64,000 nucleotides of DNA from Bradyrhizobium sp. Rc3b (GTDB taxonomy: Bacteria > Pseudomonadota > Alphaproteobacteria > Rhizobiales > Xanthobacteraceae): the NCBI RefSeq assembly GCF_900114915.1, contig NZ_FOUS01000003.1:496001-560000 (forward strand), in the 5' to 3' direction. Numbering within the stretch: position 1 is the stretch's first letter; each line of letters starts with the position of its first letter. Positions 25,278-34,858 of the stretch are shown here, one piece after another. The notes beneath the pieces were generated by a model that saw only the letters and a program-made list of their open reading frames with translations, made no database searches and was not told where the DNA came from. A program made the position numbers and the translations under genes.

Positions 25278-26756
25278 TTAATTCCCCACGGCAGCCAGCA
25301 GGCTCTGCAGCATCTCATCGACGGTGGAAATGATCTTCGACGACGCCGAATAGGTGCGCTCGACCTGGAGCATCAACGCCATCTCGTCGTCCATATTGAC
25401 GCCGCTGACGTTGGACAGCGCCGCAGTGCTGCGGTCGAGCAGCGTATTCTGATACTGGACGTTGTCGTCGGCGGTCTTGCGCTGGCTTTCGATCCAGCTC
25501 GCCGAGGAAGACGCGAACTCGATCACGCTGCCGCTCGGCTTGCCCTGGGCCGTGGCATCGAACGGCTGCGGCGCTTCCATCTTGTTGATGAGCTGCTGCA
25601 ACCGCGCCGAGAAGCCGGCATTGCCGGTCGTGTTGTAATTATAGGCGGCAACGCCGCTGATCGCGCCGTCGCGCAGCAGGTTCGGGTTTCCGCCCACGGC
25701 CGGATCGACCGAAGCGGCAACCGAGATCCTCCCGGCGAGGCCCACCGAGATCGTGGCGCTCGCGGGCATCGCGGGCGCGCCGGGATAAGTGAACAGGCCG
25801 GGCCGGTCCGCCAGCGTCGGGACAGCCGACTGGTCGCTTTCCTTGAAGGCCTCGATCAGGCCGCGCGCGATTTCGTCGAGCTGGCTCTGATACGTGACCG
25901 TGTCCTTGTCGCGCAGCTGGGCCAGGCCGGCGAGCTTGCCGGACTTGAGCGGCATGACGGAATTGGCACCGGTCACGGGAACGCCGTCGATGAAGACGGC
26001 ATTGCCCGTGGTGCCGGCGGTATAGGCGTTGGTCGGCGCAAAGCTCACGGCCCGCGCCGTCTTGTCGAACAGCACGACGCCGCTGTCGGTATAGAGCGCG
26101 GCATCTCCATTGGTCCGGATCGACATCGAGACGCCGACCTCCTGCGACAGCCTGGAGACGATGCTGTCGCGCTGGTCGAGATAGTCGGTGACGTCGTCGC
26201 CGGAGATCGTACCCTTCACGATGGCGGTGTTGACGGTCTGGAACTGGGACAGCAGCTGGTTGATGTTGGCGACCGAATTCGCCATGTCGGCGTCGGCCCC
26301 CTCGCGGACCGACTGCACCGTCCTTGTGGCCTGGTTGAGCCCGGTCACCATGTCCTTGGCGGACGTCACGGCGGCCTGCGCCAGGGTCGCATTGTCGGTG
26401 GAGTTGGCGAATTGCTGCAGCGCCTGCTTCAGCTTGTTGAGCTGGGCGGTCGGTGACTGCTCGAGCTCGGGATCGTCCACCGTCGCGGCCGCGATCTTCT
26501 GCAGGCCGTCATAGATCACGTTCTGCTTGGCCGACGACGAGGTCGCGGTCAGCACGTTCGAATAAAGGCCCGAACTGGCCGCGCGCTGGATCGCCGCGAC
26601 ATAGACGCCGGTGCCGGGTAGGTTGTCCAGCACGGCGATCTTGCGCGAATAGCCGGTGGCGCTGGCACCGGCGATGTTGCGCGAGATCGTCGACGACTGG
26701 ATGCCCGACGCCATGAGCGAGGCGCGAGCGGAGTCGAGGGCGGCGGTAAGGGACAT
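25278..26756 (-). CDS. flgK: Hook-associated protein 1 FlgK
   Basis: The 492-residue protein has the FlgK N-terminus (MSLTAALDSARASLMASGIQ, then SRNIAGASATGYSRK) and C-terminus (SGVNMDDEMALMLQVERTY). It joins hook and filament with FlgL. The central domain is shorter and more variable than in enteric FlgK. It lies 34 bases after flgE and is directly followed by flgL. Confidence 0.95.
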   Translation of the reverse strand: MSLTAALDSARASLMASGIQSSTISRNIAGASATGYSRKIAVLDNLPGTGVYVAAIQRAASSGLYSNVLTATSSSAKQNVIYDGLQKIAAATVDDPELEQSPTAQLNKLKQALQQFANSTDNATLAQAAVTSAKDMVTGLNQATRTVQSVREGADADMANSVANINQLLSQFQTVNTAIVKGTISGDDVTDYLDQRDSIVSRLSQEVGVSMSIRTNGDAALYTDSGVVLFDKTARAVSFAPTNAYTAGTTGNAVFIDGVPVTGANSVMPLKSGKLAGLAQLRDKDTVTYQSQLDEIARGLIEAFKESDQSAVPTLADRPGLFTYPGAPAMPASATISVGLAGRISVAASVDPAVGGNPNLLRDGAISGVAAYNYNTTGNAGFSARLQQLINKMEAPQPFDATAQGKPSGSVIEFASSSASWIESQRKTADDNVQYQNTLLDRSTAALSNVSGVNMDDEMALMLQVERTYSASSKIISTVDEMLQSLLAAVGN

Positions 26757-26790
26757 GATCTGCTCTTGCCGGGGGTGAGCGCTGGAGAAT

Positions 26791-28023
26791 TCAGCGCTTC
26801 AGGTTGACGACGACGTCGAGCAGGTCGGCGCCCGTCTGGAACGATTTCGAGTTGGCGGTGAAGCCGCGCTGCGCCTCGATCATCCCGGTGAGCTCGTCCG
26901 CGAGATCGACGTTGGAGTCCTCCAGCGCACCGGACTGGACCGTGCCGAGCCCGCCGGTGCCGGCATTCCCGGCCTGCGCATTGCCGGAATTCATGTTGGT
27001 CGAATAGACGTTGCCCGGCTCGGGCGTCAGATTGTCGGGGCTCGCGACGTCGGCGAGCATGATCGTGTAGAGCGTCAGCTGCTGCCCGTTCTTGAGGATC
27101 GCCGTCACGTGGCCCGCCTCGTCGACATCGACCTTGTCGATCGCCGCGGGGACGCTGCCGTTGACGGTGGCCTTGAAGCTGAAGTCGGCTCCAACCTGCG
27201 TCATGTTCGCCAGGTCCATGGTCATCGCCGCGCCGCCCGGGACCGTGAACGTAAGGCCCGTCGGGCTCGCCGCGGCCAGCGCGCCCTTTCCGGTCGCGGT
27301 GGTGTCGAAGGTGAAAGTGGTGGCGGCGGCGAGCGAGGTGCCCGTCGCGGAATTGTAGACCTGAACCTGCCAGGTATCCGAGCCGGCCGCCGTCGCGGTG
27401 TGGGACATATAGACGTCGAGCGTAACGGCCTGACCGATATTGTTGTAGGCGACGATCGAGCTTTTCGACGAATATGACGCCGGACCGGGCGGACCAGCAA
27501 TGACAGCCGCCTTCGGATCGAGATTGCCGGTCGTCAGGGTGCCCGCAGTCGACGGCACCGGCACCTGCGAGACCTGGGCGATGTTCACGATCTGCATTCC
27601 AGCCAGGCTGTTCTGCGAAAAATTGGTCACTTTACCGGGCTGGCCCAGAAGGTAGTAGCCGGCCGCGTTGACGAGGTTGCCCTGAGCGTCCGGCACGAAG
27701 GAGCCGGCGCGCGTCAAATATTGCTGCGTGTTGGTGGCGTTCGAGACCACGAAGAAGCCGTTGCCCTGCACGGCAAGGTCGGTGGACGACGTCGTGAACT
27801 GGGTATGTCCGGCGTCGCTGATGGCGTAACGGACGGTCGTCTCGACGGCGCCGGAGTCGTAATTGCCGGAGCCGCTCTTCAGGATCAGCGAGGAGAATTC
27901 GGTCGAAGCCCGCTTGTAACCGGTGGTGTTGACGTTCGCGATGTTGTCCGAAACCGTCGACAGCTTGTTGGACTGCGCGCTCATACCGGAAACGCCGGTG
28001 CGCATAACACCATACAGGCTCAT
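26791..28023 (-). CDS. flgE: Flagellar hook protein FlgE
   Basis: The 410-residue product has the rod/hook N-terminal signature (MSLYGVMRTGVSGMSAQSNK, DNIANVNTTGYKRAS), the FlgE/F/G motif STDLAVQGNGFFVVSN, and a C-terminal DVNLADELTGMIEAQRGFTA. It builds the hook of the lateral flagellum. The ATG at 28023 is preceded by AAAGGAG. A 90-base gap separates it from the transglycosylase gene, enough for a separate promoter, so flgE-flgK-flgL may be its own transcription unit. Confidence 0.96.
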   Translation of the reverse strand: MSLYGVMRTGVSGMSAQSNKLSTVSDNIANVNTTGYKRASTEFSSLILKSGSGNYDSGAVETTVRYAISDAGHTQFTTSSTDLAVQGNGFFVVSNATNTQQYLTRAGSFVPDAQGNLVNAAGYYLLGQPGKVTNFSQNSLAGMQIVNIAQVSQVPVPSTAGTLTTGNLDPKAAVIAGPPGPASYSSKSSIVAYNNIGQAVTLDVYMSHTATAAGSDTWQVQVYNSATGTSLAAATTFTFDTTATGKGALAAASPTGLTFTVPGGAAMTMDLANMTQVGADFSFKATVNGSVPAAIDKVDVDEAGHVTAILKNGQQLTLYTIMLADVASPDNLTPEPGNVYSTNMNSGNAQAGNAGTGGLGTVQSGALEDSNVDLADELTGMIEAQRGFTANSKSFQTGADLLDVVVNLKR

Positions 28024-28113
28024 GAAGTGGGCTCCTTTGGTAGGTTGCAGTTACAATGGGGGATCTTGCTTGCGCGGGGCTGATGGTTCGGAACCATGCA
28101 CAACTTCACGTCG

Positions 28114-28695
28114 TCATGTCGTTTTCGGCTGACAGAACGAGCGCGCCTTGTCGGTCCAGGCGCCGAAGCCGCTCGACACGAGGTGAGCCACGATGTGACA
28201 GACATAGCGCTTCTGCGCCGGCTGGTTGTTGGGGCCGGCATTGTAGCGAGCCACCGCCATGGTCCAGCTGCCCTCGCGCTGCTTCAGCTCTTTCAGGAAG
28301 CGCGCGGCATACTCGACGTTCTTGGCGGGATCGAACATCGCGCGCACCGAGGCGAACTTGTCGCCGTGATAGTAGTGATTGATCTGCATGCAGCCGAGAT
28401 CGATCAGCTTGATGCCCTTGCCGCGCATGGCCTGGAAATTTGCGATCGCATCATCCATGTCCCTGGCGAACACGGTCTGGCCGTCGGCGCCGAGGGCGTA
28501 AGGATGAAGCGCGCCGCGGCGGCCGGTCTCGGTGAGACCGACTGCATAGAGAATGCCGAGCGGAATCCCATGCTGCTGGGCCGCGCGCGCCATCTCGCGT
28601 TCGCAGGGGCGCGCGACGTCGGTGGCCGCGTCCGCGGCGCCCGCATTACAGATAAACAGGGCCGCGACGATTCGGCTGACCCACGTCCTGGTCAT
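28114..28695 (-). CDS. Lytic transglycosylase (SLT domain) of the flagellar cluster
   Basis: The 193-residue protein has a signal peptide (about 1-23) and a transglycosylase domain with catalytic Glu56 in VGLTETGRRG, the CMQINHYYH segment and AVARYNAGPN. It cleaves peptidoglycan in the periplasm, presumably to let the rod through, complementing the FlgJ-type protein that lacks a muramidase domain. The ATG at 28695 has AGGAG eight bases upstream and lies inside the 3' end of fliK in another frame (50-base overlap). Confidence 0.88.
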   Translation of the reverse strand: MTRTWVSRIVAALFICNAGAADAATDVARPCEREMARAAQQHGIPLGILYAVGLTETGRRGALHPYALGADGQTVFARDMDDAIANFQAMRGKGIKLIDLGCMQINHYYHGDKFASVRAMFDPAKNVEYAARFLKELKQREGSWTMAVARYNAGPNNQPAQKRYVCHIVAHLVSSGFGAWTDKARSFCQPKTT

Positions 28696-29950
28696 GACGC
28701 GTCTCCTGGGGCTGGCGTTCCTGGCGGGCCTGTTTCGCGCCGCCATCGGATTGCCCCGACGACGTGCCTGCGCCACCGAACGCACCTTGCGACTGCGACG
28801 AGGGCTGTTGCTGGCCCGAGAGCTGCGGCTGCGACTGGCCGGAACCGCTCTGGAATCCATCCAGCGAGCCGTGCTGCACGGGCGCGACGTCGGCGACATA
28901 ACCCGCCGTCTGCATGAGATCGCGGATCTGGTCGCGCTGCTGATCCAGCATCTGGCTCGTGTCCTTGCGCGCGGCCGCAAGGTGGACGGACACTTCGGTG
29001 CCGACGAGACGAAGGCGCACGGTGACGTTGCCGAGCGCCGGCGGCTCGAGATTGATGGTCAGGATCTTGAGCGGCTGATCCGGCGCATTGGTCTGGGATG
29101 CTGCGAGATCGGGCGCTGCCGACACCGCCGGGGCTGCGGAGTCCTTCAGCTCGGCGACGACCGCATTGGCGACCTGTTGCGGGGCGTTGAACTGCGCCGG
29201 GGGCAGATGGGTCTCCTGCTGGACCACGGTGACCTTGGTCGTCTCGGGCAACGCGTCGCGCGTCGAGACCTTGGCGGCGCGTTCGACATTGGCCGTGACC
29301 GCCTCGAAGCCTGAGGTCGCGGGCATGGCTTTGGCGGAAGCCTCGCTGCCTGGCTGTGCGGCCGCGGCTTGCGATGCATCGCCTTGTGCACGCGCGCCGG
29401 TCGGAACGGCAGCAGACGGCACGGAATCCGCTGTCGTTGCAACCTCACGCCTCGTCCCGGATGAGCGCTCGTCGCGCGCGGGCACGTCTTTCCTGTCGCC
29501 CGACTGCGACGGCATTTGCGGCTTCGCGGCCGATGCGGCAACGAGATCCTGTCCCACGATCGCGGGAGCGTTCGGGCGGTTTGAAACGTCCGGCTTCGGA
29601 TCATGGCCGACCGGACTTTGCGTCTCCCACGATTTGGCGGTCGTCTGGTCGCCAGCCTTGAGCACGTCGGTCGCCTCGGTGCGCTCGTCCGTCTCGTCCT
29701 TCGACTTGTCCTTGCCTGCGGGGTGCGCCAGACGCGTGCGCAGCGCTCCGGCCTTCGCGGTCGTATCGCTGCCCTCATCGTTGAGTGCCTGCTTGGCGAG
29801 GTTCGAGACGGTGTGGAGCAGATCGTTGAACGACGAGCCAGCCTGCGACTTGGCCCCGGCGCTCTTTGCCGAACGCGACGTGCCGCGGATGTTGAGGCTC
29901 TCGGCGAGACCCGAGAAGAGCTGTCCGGAGGTTCCACTGAGCTTGGTCAT
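28646..29950 (-). CDS. fliK: Flagellar hook-length control protein FliK (formerly MotD)
   Basis: The 434-residue protein is long, low-complexity and Ser/Ala/Gln/Asp-rich, with the conserved FliK C-terminal domain at about 320-385: LKILTINLEPPALGNVTVRL, then VSVHLAAARKDTSQMLDQQ. FliK measures hook length and switches export specificity through FlhB. In rhizobia it was first called MotD. The ATG at 29950 overlaps the motC stop as ATGA. The last ~50 residues (QPQLSGQQQPSSQSQ ...) are Gln-rich tail. Confidence 0.9.
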   Translation of the reverse strand: MTKLSGTSGQLFSGLAESLNIRGTSRSAKSAGAKSQAGSSFNDLLHTVSNLAKQALNDEGSDTTAKAGALRTRLAHPAGKDKSKDETDERTEATDVLKAGDQTTAKSWETQSPVGHDPKPDVSNRPNAPAIVGQDLVAASAAKPQMPSQSGDRKDVPARDERSSGTRREVATTADSVPSAAVPTGARAQGDASQAAAAQPGSEASAKAMPATSGFEAVTANVERAAKVSTRDALPETTKVTVVQQETHLPPAQFNAPQQVANAVVAELKDSAAPAVSAAPDLAASQTNAPDQPLKILTINLEPPALGNVTVRLRLVGTEVSVHLAAARKDTSQMLDQQRDQIRDLMQTAGYVADVAPVQHGSLDGFQSGSGQSQPQLSGQQQPSSQSQGAFGGAGTSSGQSDGGAKQARQERQPQETRHDQDVGQPNRRGPVYL

Positions 29951-31125
29951 GGGCGGCGGTCCCTGGTAAGGAGTTCGAGTTCGCCGAGCTGCTTCTGCGC
30001 GCGCGCGAGCGTCACGGTCGATGACGCCAGATCGAGACGCGCCGGCGTTGCCGGAGGCTTGTCGGCCGAGACGGCGGATCCGCCCGGAAACGGCTTGCGA
30101 ACATCGAGCGCGAGCTGCACCGTGGCATTCATAAGGGGCACGTCGCGCTCGGGCAGCTTCGACCGGTCGACTGCCTTCAGCTCGGCAAGACCGCCGTCAT
30201 ATTCGTCGGTGAGCGCTCGCGCGGCGCCGCGGAAGAAATGCGCCCGCTCGCGATCCGCCGAGGCGTCGGCGCTGAGCGTCAGCGCCCGCTCGCCGGCAAG
30301 CCGCGTCACGGCCATCTGCCCGCGCACCATCGCCGCGCGCGCGATCACGAGATAGAGCTTGAGGCGGCTCGCGCGATCAATCTGCTCGAGCAGCGCTGCG
30401 ATCCGCGCGAAGCGGCGATCGTCGAGCGCCAGACTCGATTGCGTCAGGCCCGAGGAAAAGCGCTGCCAGAAATCGCCAGCATAGATCGAGTTGCGGTAAT
30501 GGCGGATATAGGCCAGCGCCAGGAACTCGAACTTGTCGAAATCCTCCGCCTGCCCCACCAGCAGGATCTCGCGCCGCAACGCCGCCTCCTCCACCAGCGT
30601 ACCGGGCAGGAGCAGGCGCGCGTCGTCCAGACGCTCGATCGCCAGCGATGCCTCGGAACGCGCGAACAACGCGCCCTGGACCAGCGCGACCTGTCCGCCG
30701 AGGCCGGAGGACAACGTCCGCGGCTTGACGTCCTTGAGCAGCTCCCGCGCCTCCTCCTGACGGCCCTCGACATAGGCGAGCGCGCCGTTGAACAGCCGCT
30801 CGTCGACGTTCATCTTGTCGCGCGGCAGCTTGCGGACGATTTGCGGCGCGCCGCCGCTGAGCAGGTAGATGACTGCAGCCTGGCTGTTCTGCGCATTGCT
30901 CCACACGTCCGGATCGGCGGCGAGAAACTTCTCTCCGATCTGCCGGATCAGCGCGACGTGGCTGCCATGCGCGGCGGTGTCACCGTTGGCGATGCCATCC
31001 TGCACGGCCTGCAACGCGCGGACGAGCTCATAGGGCTCGCCCGACTGGCGCGCGGGTTGTGCGAGCGCGTTCGCTGCCGTGAACGGCAGGAGCAGCAGGA
31101 CGGCGCAGAGGAGCGGCCTGATCAA
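29947..31125 (-). CDS. motC: Motility protein MotC
   Basis: The 392-residue protein has a signal peptide (about 1-22) and a periplasmic helical domain typical of MotC, an alphaproteobacterial protein that binds MotB in the periplasm. The internal segments FLAADPDVWSNAQNSQAAVI, GQVALVQGALFARSEASLAI and YIRHYRNSIYAGDFWQRFS are characteristic. The start is a TTG at 31125, which overlaps the motB stop as TTGA; no ATG or GTG fits better. It overlaps fliK by ATGA. Confidence 0.9.
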   Translation of the reverse strand: MIRPLLCAVLLLLPFTAANALAQPARQSGEPYELVRALQAVQDGIANGDTAAHGSHVALIRQIGEKFLAADPDVWSNAQNSQAAVIYLLSGGAPQIVRKLPRDKMNVDERLFNGALAYVEGRQEEARELLKDVKPRTLSSGLGGQVALVQGALFARSEASLAIERLDDARLLLPGTLVEEAALRREILLVGQAEDFDKFEFLALAYIRHYRNSIYAGDFWQRFSSGLTQSSLALDDRRFARIAALLEQIDRASRLKLYLVIARAAMVRGQMAVTRLAGERALTLSADASADRERAHFFRGAARALTDEYDGGLAELKAVDRSKLPERDVPLMNATVQLALDVRKPFPGGSAVSADKPPATPARLDLASSTVTLARAQKQLGELELLTRDRRP

Positions 31126-32435
31126 GGGCGCCTCTCACGGATCAGGATCTCGATTCGGCGGTTCTGAGCAGCCGCCGGATCGTTCGGAAGCTTCGGCCGG
31201 CGGTCGGCATAGCCTTCGACATGCTCGATCCGCTGCGCGTCGACACCGGAGCGAACCAGCATGTAATAGGCCATCTGCGCGCGGGCGGTCGACAGCCGCC
31301 AATTGTCGTAAGTCTCAGAACGATACGGCCGATTGTCGGTATGGCCGCGGACGATGATCATGCCCTGGCGTTTCGTCAGCAACGGCCCGATCTTGTCGAT
31401 CACGCGGATCAACTCGGGCCGCGGCTCGGCCGAGCCGACCGCAAACATGCCGAAGCTCGCATCGTCGGTCAGGCTGATCAGGAGGCCCTCCTCGACCTGA
31501 CGCACCTCGGCCGCCGGCCCGGCGCCCGCCTTGATGTCAGATAGCGCGTCCGCGATCGCGGCCTGAAGCTGCTTCACGGTCGGCTGCTGGGTTTGCGCCG
31601 CATCGCGCGGCTCAGACTCCTTCGCCGTATCGTTGGGACGCGCCTGCGCGGCGGCGTTGGCTTGAACGCTCGCTTGCGCGCTGCCCTCGCGCGGGGCTTG
31701 CGCCGGCGCGGGCCCCGGCGGCAATAGCGGCGACAGGTTTGCGGACGACGCATCCGCGTTCGGCGCCAGGCTTCCGCCGGCATCGTCCGCCTTGGCACGA
31801 CGGGCCTGCGGCTCGCCCTGATTTGTGCCTGAGGCGCCGTCGCGCGCGGAGGCATTCGGCTTGGGCTCGCTCTCGATCATGCGATCGGCATCCTTGGATG
31901 CTTGCGGCGCCAGCTTCCAATAGCCGGGATCGAAGGGATCGCGGTAGGCGTCGCCGCCCTTGAGACCATCCTCTTCGGCGGACGTCAGCGCGCCGGCGCG
32001 CCGCTGTCCCGTGGACTGGTTCGCGCTGTTCGCGATCTCGGAGAGCGTCGCATAGGGATCGCGGAACAGGACTTTCTCTTCATAGGAGGCCGGCTTCTCG
32101 GCTGTCGGCGAGTCGCCGCGACGTTCCTCGTTCGAGCCGGCCGGCTGACGCTTGCCGTCCTGACCTTCGAACGAGGTCGGCTCCTTCTTGGAGAGATTCT
32201 TCAGGCCCTTCGGCGCGGGGGCATTTTCCGCGAGCTGGATCGGATTGAAATAACTCGCGACGACCTGCTTCTGATCCTGGTTGAGCGCGTTGAGCAGCCA
32301 CATGACCAGGAAGAACGCCATCATTGCGGTCATGAAGTCCGCATAGGCGATCTTCCACACGCCGCCGTGATGCGCCTCCTCAGCGAAGGCGCTGCGCCGG
32401 CGGACGATCACGAGTTCATGCTTGACCTCTTCCAT
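31122..32435 (-). CDS. motB: Flagellar motor stator protein MotB
   Basis: The 437-residue protein has one membrane segment near the N-terminus with the proton-binding Asp33 (IAYADFMTAMMAFFLV), a very long periplasmic linker rich in Ala, Pro, Lys and Glu (about 60-270), and an OmpA-type peptidoglycan-binding domain (about 310-430: GMIIVRGHTDNRPY, NWRLSTARAQMAYYML). The long linker is typical of rhizobial MotB. It pairs with MotA encoded 15 kb away. The ATG at 32435 is six bases after the FliH-like gene. Confidence 0.95.
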   Translation of the reverse strand: MEEVKHELVIVRRRSAFAEEAHHGGVWKIAYADFMTAMMAFFLVMWLLNALNQDQKQVVASYFNPIQLAENAPAPKGLKNLSKKEPTSFEGQDGKRQPAGSNEERRGDSPTAEKPASYEEKVLFRDPYATLSEIANSANQSTGQRRAGALTSAEEDGLKGGDAYRDPFDPGYWKLAPQASKDADRMIESEPKPNASARDGASGTNQGEPQARRAKADDAGGSLAPNADASSANLSPLLPPGPAPAQAPREGSAQASVQANAAAQARPNDTAKESEPRDAAQTQQPTVKQLQAAIADALSDIKAGAGPAAEVRQVEEGLLISLTDDASFGMFAVGSAEPRPELIRVIDKIGPLLTKRQGMIIVRGHTDNRPYRSETYDNWRLSTARAQMAYYMLVRSGVDAQRIEHVEGYADRRPKLPNDPAAAQNRRIEILIRERRP

Positions 32436-32441
32436 GGCGGG

Positions 32442-33134
32442 TTACCGGCGTGCTTCCTTCAGGCGCTCGCTCCAGGCCGTGATCTGCGTCTCGATCACGG
32501 TCTGGTCGGCCACGACGCGAACCTCCAGGGTGTCGGCAGCCTCGTACTCGATGCCGGTGCGCCTAGACGCCTCGAGCTGCGTCTTCACGAGGTCGAGCAG
32601 CTCGCTCGGGCCGGTGACCTTGAACGCCGGCACCGACGAGTTGCCGGTCAGCGCCGCGATTTGCTCGACCAGCGATCCGATCGCCTTGTCGCGGACCGCC
32701 TCGGTGAGGAACGGCAGCAATATTCGCGCCACGGAGCTTGCAATGTTGGTCTCGATCTCGCGGCAAGCGGTCTCGAAGCCGCTGACGATCGCGACCGCCT
32801 GCTGGTCGGACCATTTGGCGCGCTCCTCGCCGAGCCGGATCGCGCTGCGGACGCGCTCCTCGGCAAGCCTGGCGTCGCCTTCCGCGACGCCGGCCGCATG
32901 GCCGCGGCGGTAGGCATCGTCCAGGACATTGGCCGGCGGCGCTTCCGCCTTCGGCGCCGGAGACGGCGACTGCGGCAGCGGCTGCGAATGGGCCTGAGGC
33001 TGCTGCGGAGCCTCGCGCATGACCTCCTTCGGCCTCGTCAGCACGTCCTGGATCCTGGGCGGCGGAGGCGGCGGTGATTTGGCCCGGCCGTTCGCGTCGA
33101 ACTGCGTCAGGAATTTTCCGATTGCCGCGTTCAT
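32442..33134 (-). CDS. FliH-like flagellar export ATPase regulator
   Basis: The 230-residue protein has a Pro-rich N-terminal third and a helical middle with GxxxG-like repeats (YRRGHAAGVAEGDARLAEER), as in FliH/YscL, followed by a FliH-like C-terminal domain. It probably holds the ATPase FliI, encoded at 50268, to the export gate. The identity is by fold and gene order (next to fliF), not strong sequence match. The ATG at 33134 overlaps the fliF stop. Confidence 0.7.
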   Translation of the reverse strand: MNAAIGKFLTQFDANGRAKSPPPPPPRIQDVLTRPKEVMREAPQQPQAHSQPLPQSPSPAPKAEAPPANVLDDAYRRGHAAGVAEGDARLAEERVRSAIRLGEERAKWSDQQAVAIVSGFETACREIETNIASSVARILLPFLTEAVRDKAIGSLVEQIAALTGNSSVPAFKVTGPSELLDLVKTQLEASRRTGIEYEAADTLEVRVVADQTVIETQITAWSERLKEARR

Positions 33135-34756
33135 GCCGCCTCCTCGCGTCGCATCCAGTCTTTAAGGATCGCTGCGGCCTGCGCCTGGTCGAGCCGGACG
33201 ATCTGCTCCAGTCGCTTCTGCGGCGTTCGCTGCATCTTGCCTTCGAGATCTTCGACGAGATTGAGCTCGGGGTCCTGACTCTCGGCCAATGCAAGGGCCG
33301 CGGCAGCCTCGATCTCAGCGGCCTCGGCGGCCTCCACCTGCTCCTGCTCCGCGCGATGGGTCAGAATGCCGTTGACCGCCGGCCGCAAGCCGAACCAGAC
33401 CAGCATCGACGCGACGGCCAGGATCGTCACCGCGTTGATGACGCTGCCGAGCTGCTTGTTGATCATCTCGACGAAGCTGATCGGCGGCACCGGCGCCAGC
33501 TCGCGCGAGCCCTCGATGAAGTCGACGGCCGTCACCTGGATCTGGTCGCCGCGCTGCTTATCCAGTCCGCCGGCCGTCGCCGCGAGCTGGCTGATCTCGG
33601 CGAGCTTGCTGTCGACGATGGCCTGGTTGCTCTTGTCGCCGAGATCGGCGACCAGCCGCGCCCGATTGACCAGGACCGCGATGAAGAGCTTCTTCACCGA
33701 ATAGCCGTCGCTCACCGTCGTCGTGGTCTTGGACGAGACCTCGAAGTTGGTGACGTCCTCCCGGCGGGTCTTGTCTTCGCTGGAGTTCTTGCCGCCGCCG
33801 GCGTTGACCTGCTGATCGGGAAGGTTCTGCTGCACCGTGGTCGGCGTCGAACGGTCGGCGTTCTGCGAGGATTCCTTCTCGCGCACGTTCCGCACCGAAC
33901 GCTCGGCCCGGCTCTCCGGATCGTAGACGGTCTCGTTGATCTGCCGCTTGTCGGTGGAGAGCTGCGGTGCGACGCTGACCTCGAAATTGTCGAGGCCCAG
34001 ATACGGCGTCAGCGCCTTGCGGATGTTCTCCTGCACCATGCCGCCGACCGTCTTCTGCAGGCTCGCCATCTTGGTCGGGGCGGCGCTCGCCTCGTCCTCC
34101 TCGGCGAGCAGCATCGAACCGTCGGCATCCAGCACCGTCACCTTGTCGCGGTTCATGCCTGGAATGGCGGCGGCGACGAGATGGCGGATCGACTGCGCGG
34201 TGCGGGCCTCGATCGCGCCGTCGGTGCGCAGCACGACCGATGCCGATGGCGGCTGCTGCGTCGCGCGGAACGAGCCGCGCACCGGCAGCACGATATGCAC
34301 CCGCGCCGCCTTGACGCCCTTCATCAACTGCACCGTGCGCGCGATCTCGCCTTCCAGCGCCCGGAGCTTGGTGACCTCCTGCATGAACGAGGTCAGGCCG
34401 AGCGAGCCGATCTTGTCGAACAGCTCGTAGCCGGAATTGGCGCTGGTCGGCAGCCCCTTCTCGGCCAGCAGCATCCGCGCCTGCATGGTCTGGCTCGGGC
34501 GTACCGAGAGCGCGTCGCCGGCCGTATTGACGTCGAAGGTGATGTTCTGCTCGCGCAGCGCGGCGCCCATGCGCGTCACGTCTTCGCGGGTGAGGCCGGT
34601 ATAGAGCGTCTCGAATTCAGGCCGGCTCAGATAGTACGCGCCGCCGACGACCGTCACGAGAACGGCAAAACCGATCAGGCCCAGGGCCATCAGGCGTCGC
34701 GGCCCAAGCTCCAGCAGATTGTTGAGCAGTTGCTGTACCTGCGCACGACTGAGCAT
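33131..34756 (-). CDS. fliF: Flagellar MS-ring protein FliF
   Basis: The 541-residue protein has two membrane segments (about 22-43 and 437-455) flanking ring-building motifs: YLSRPEFETLYTGLTREDVT, NSGYELFDKIGSLGLTSFMQ and VKAARVHIVLPVRGSF. The C-terminal tail (EDLEGKMQRTPQKRLEQIVR) is the FliG-binding part. I chose the ATG at 34756 with a GAGG box; a GTG 11 codons upstream is less likely. It is the first gene of the block fliF to transglycosylase. Three tandem repeats lie about 100 bases upstream. Confidence 0.96.
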   Translation of the reverse strand: MLSRAQVQQLLNNLLELGPRRLMALGLIGFAVLVTVVGGAYYLSRPEFETLYTGLTREDVTRMGAALREQNITFDVNTAGDALSVRPSQTMQARMLLAEKGLPTSANSGYELFDKIGSLGLTSFMQEVTKLRALEGEIARTVQLMKGVKAARVHIVLPVRGSFRATQQPPSASVVLRTDGAIEARTAQSIRHLVAAAIPGMNRDKVTVLDADGSMLLAEEDEASAAPTKMASLQKTVGGMVQENIRKALTPYLGLDNFEVSVAPQLSTDKRQINETVYDPESRAERSVRNVREKESSQNADRSTPTTVQQNLPDQQVNAGGGKNSSEDKTRREDVTNFEVSSKTTTTVSDGYSVKKLFIAVLVNRARLVADLGDKSNQAIVDSKLAEISQLAATAGGLDKQRGDQIQVTAVDFIEGSRELAPVPPISFVEMINKQLGSVINAVTILAVASMLVWFGLRPAVNGILTHRAEQEQVEAAEAAEIEAAAALALAESQDPELNLVEDLEGKMQRTPQKRLEQIVRLDQAQAAAILKDWMRREEAA

Positions 34757-34858
34757 ATGACCTCGTACCAATGCGAACGTACGGGACACTCCGCTGCCAA
34801 CCTTGTCTGAAGGTTGCGCAAGGACACGAATGTGTCAGTTCGCAGGCGAGGCGTTGCA

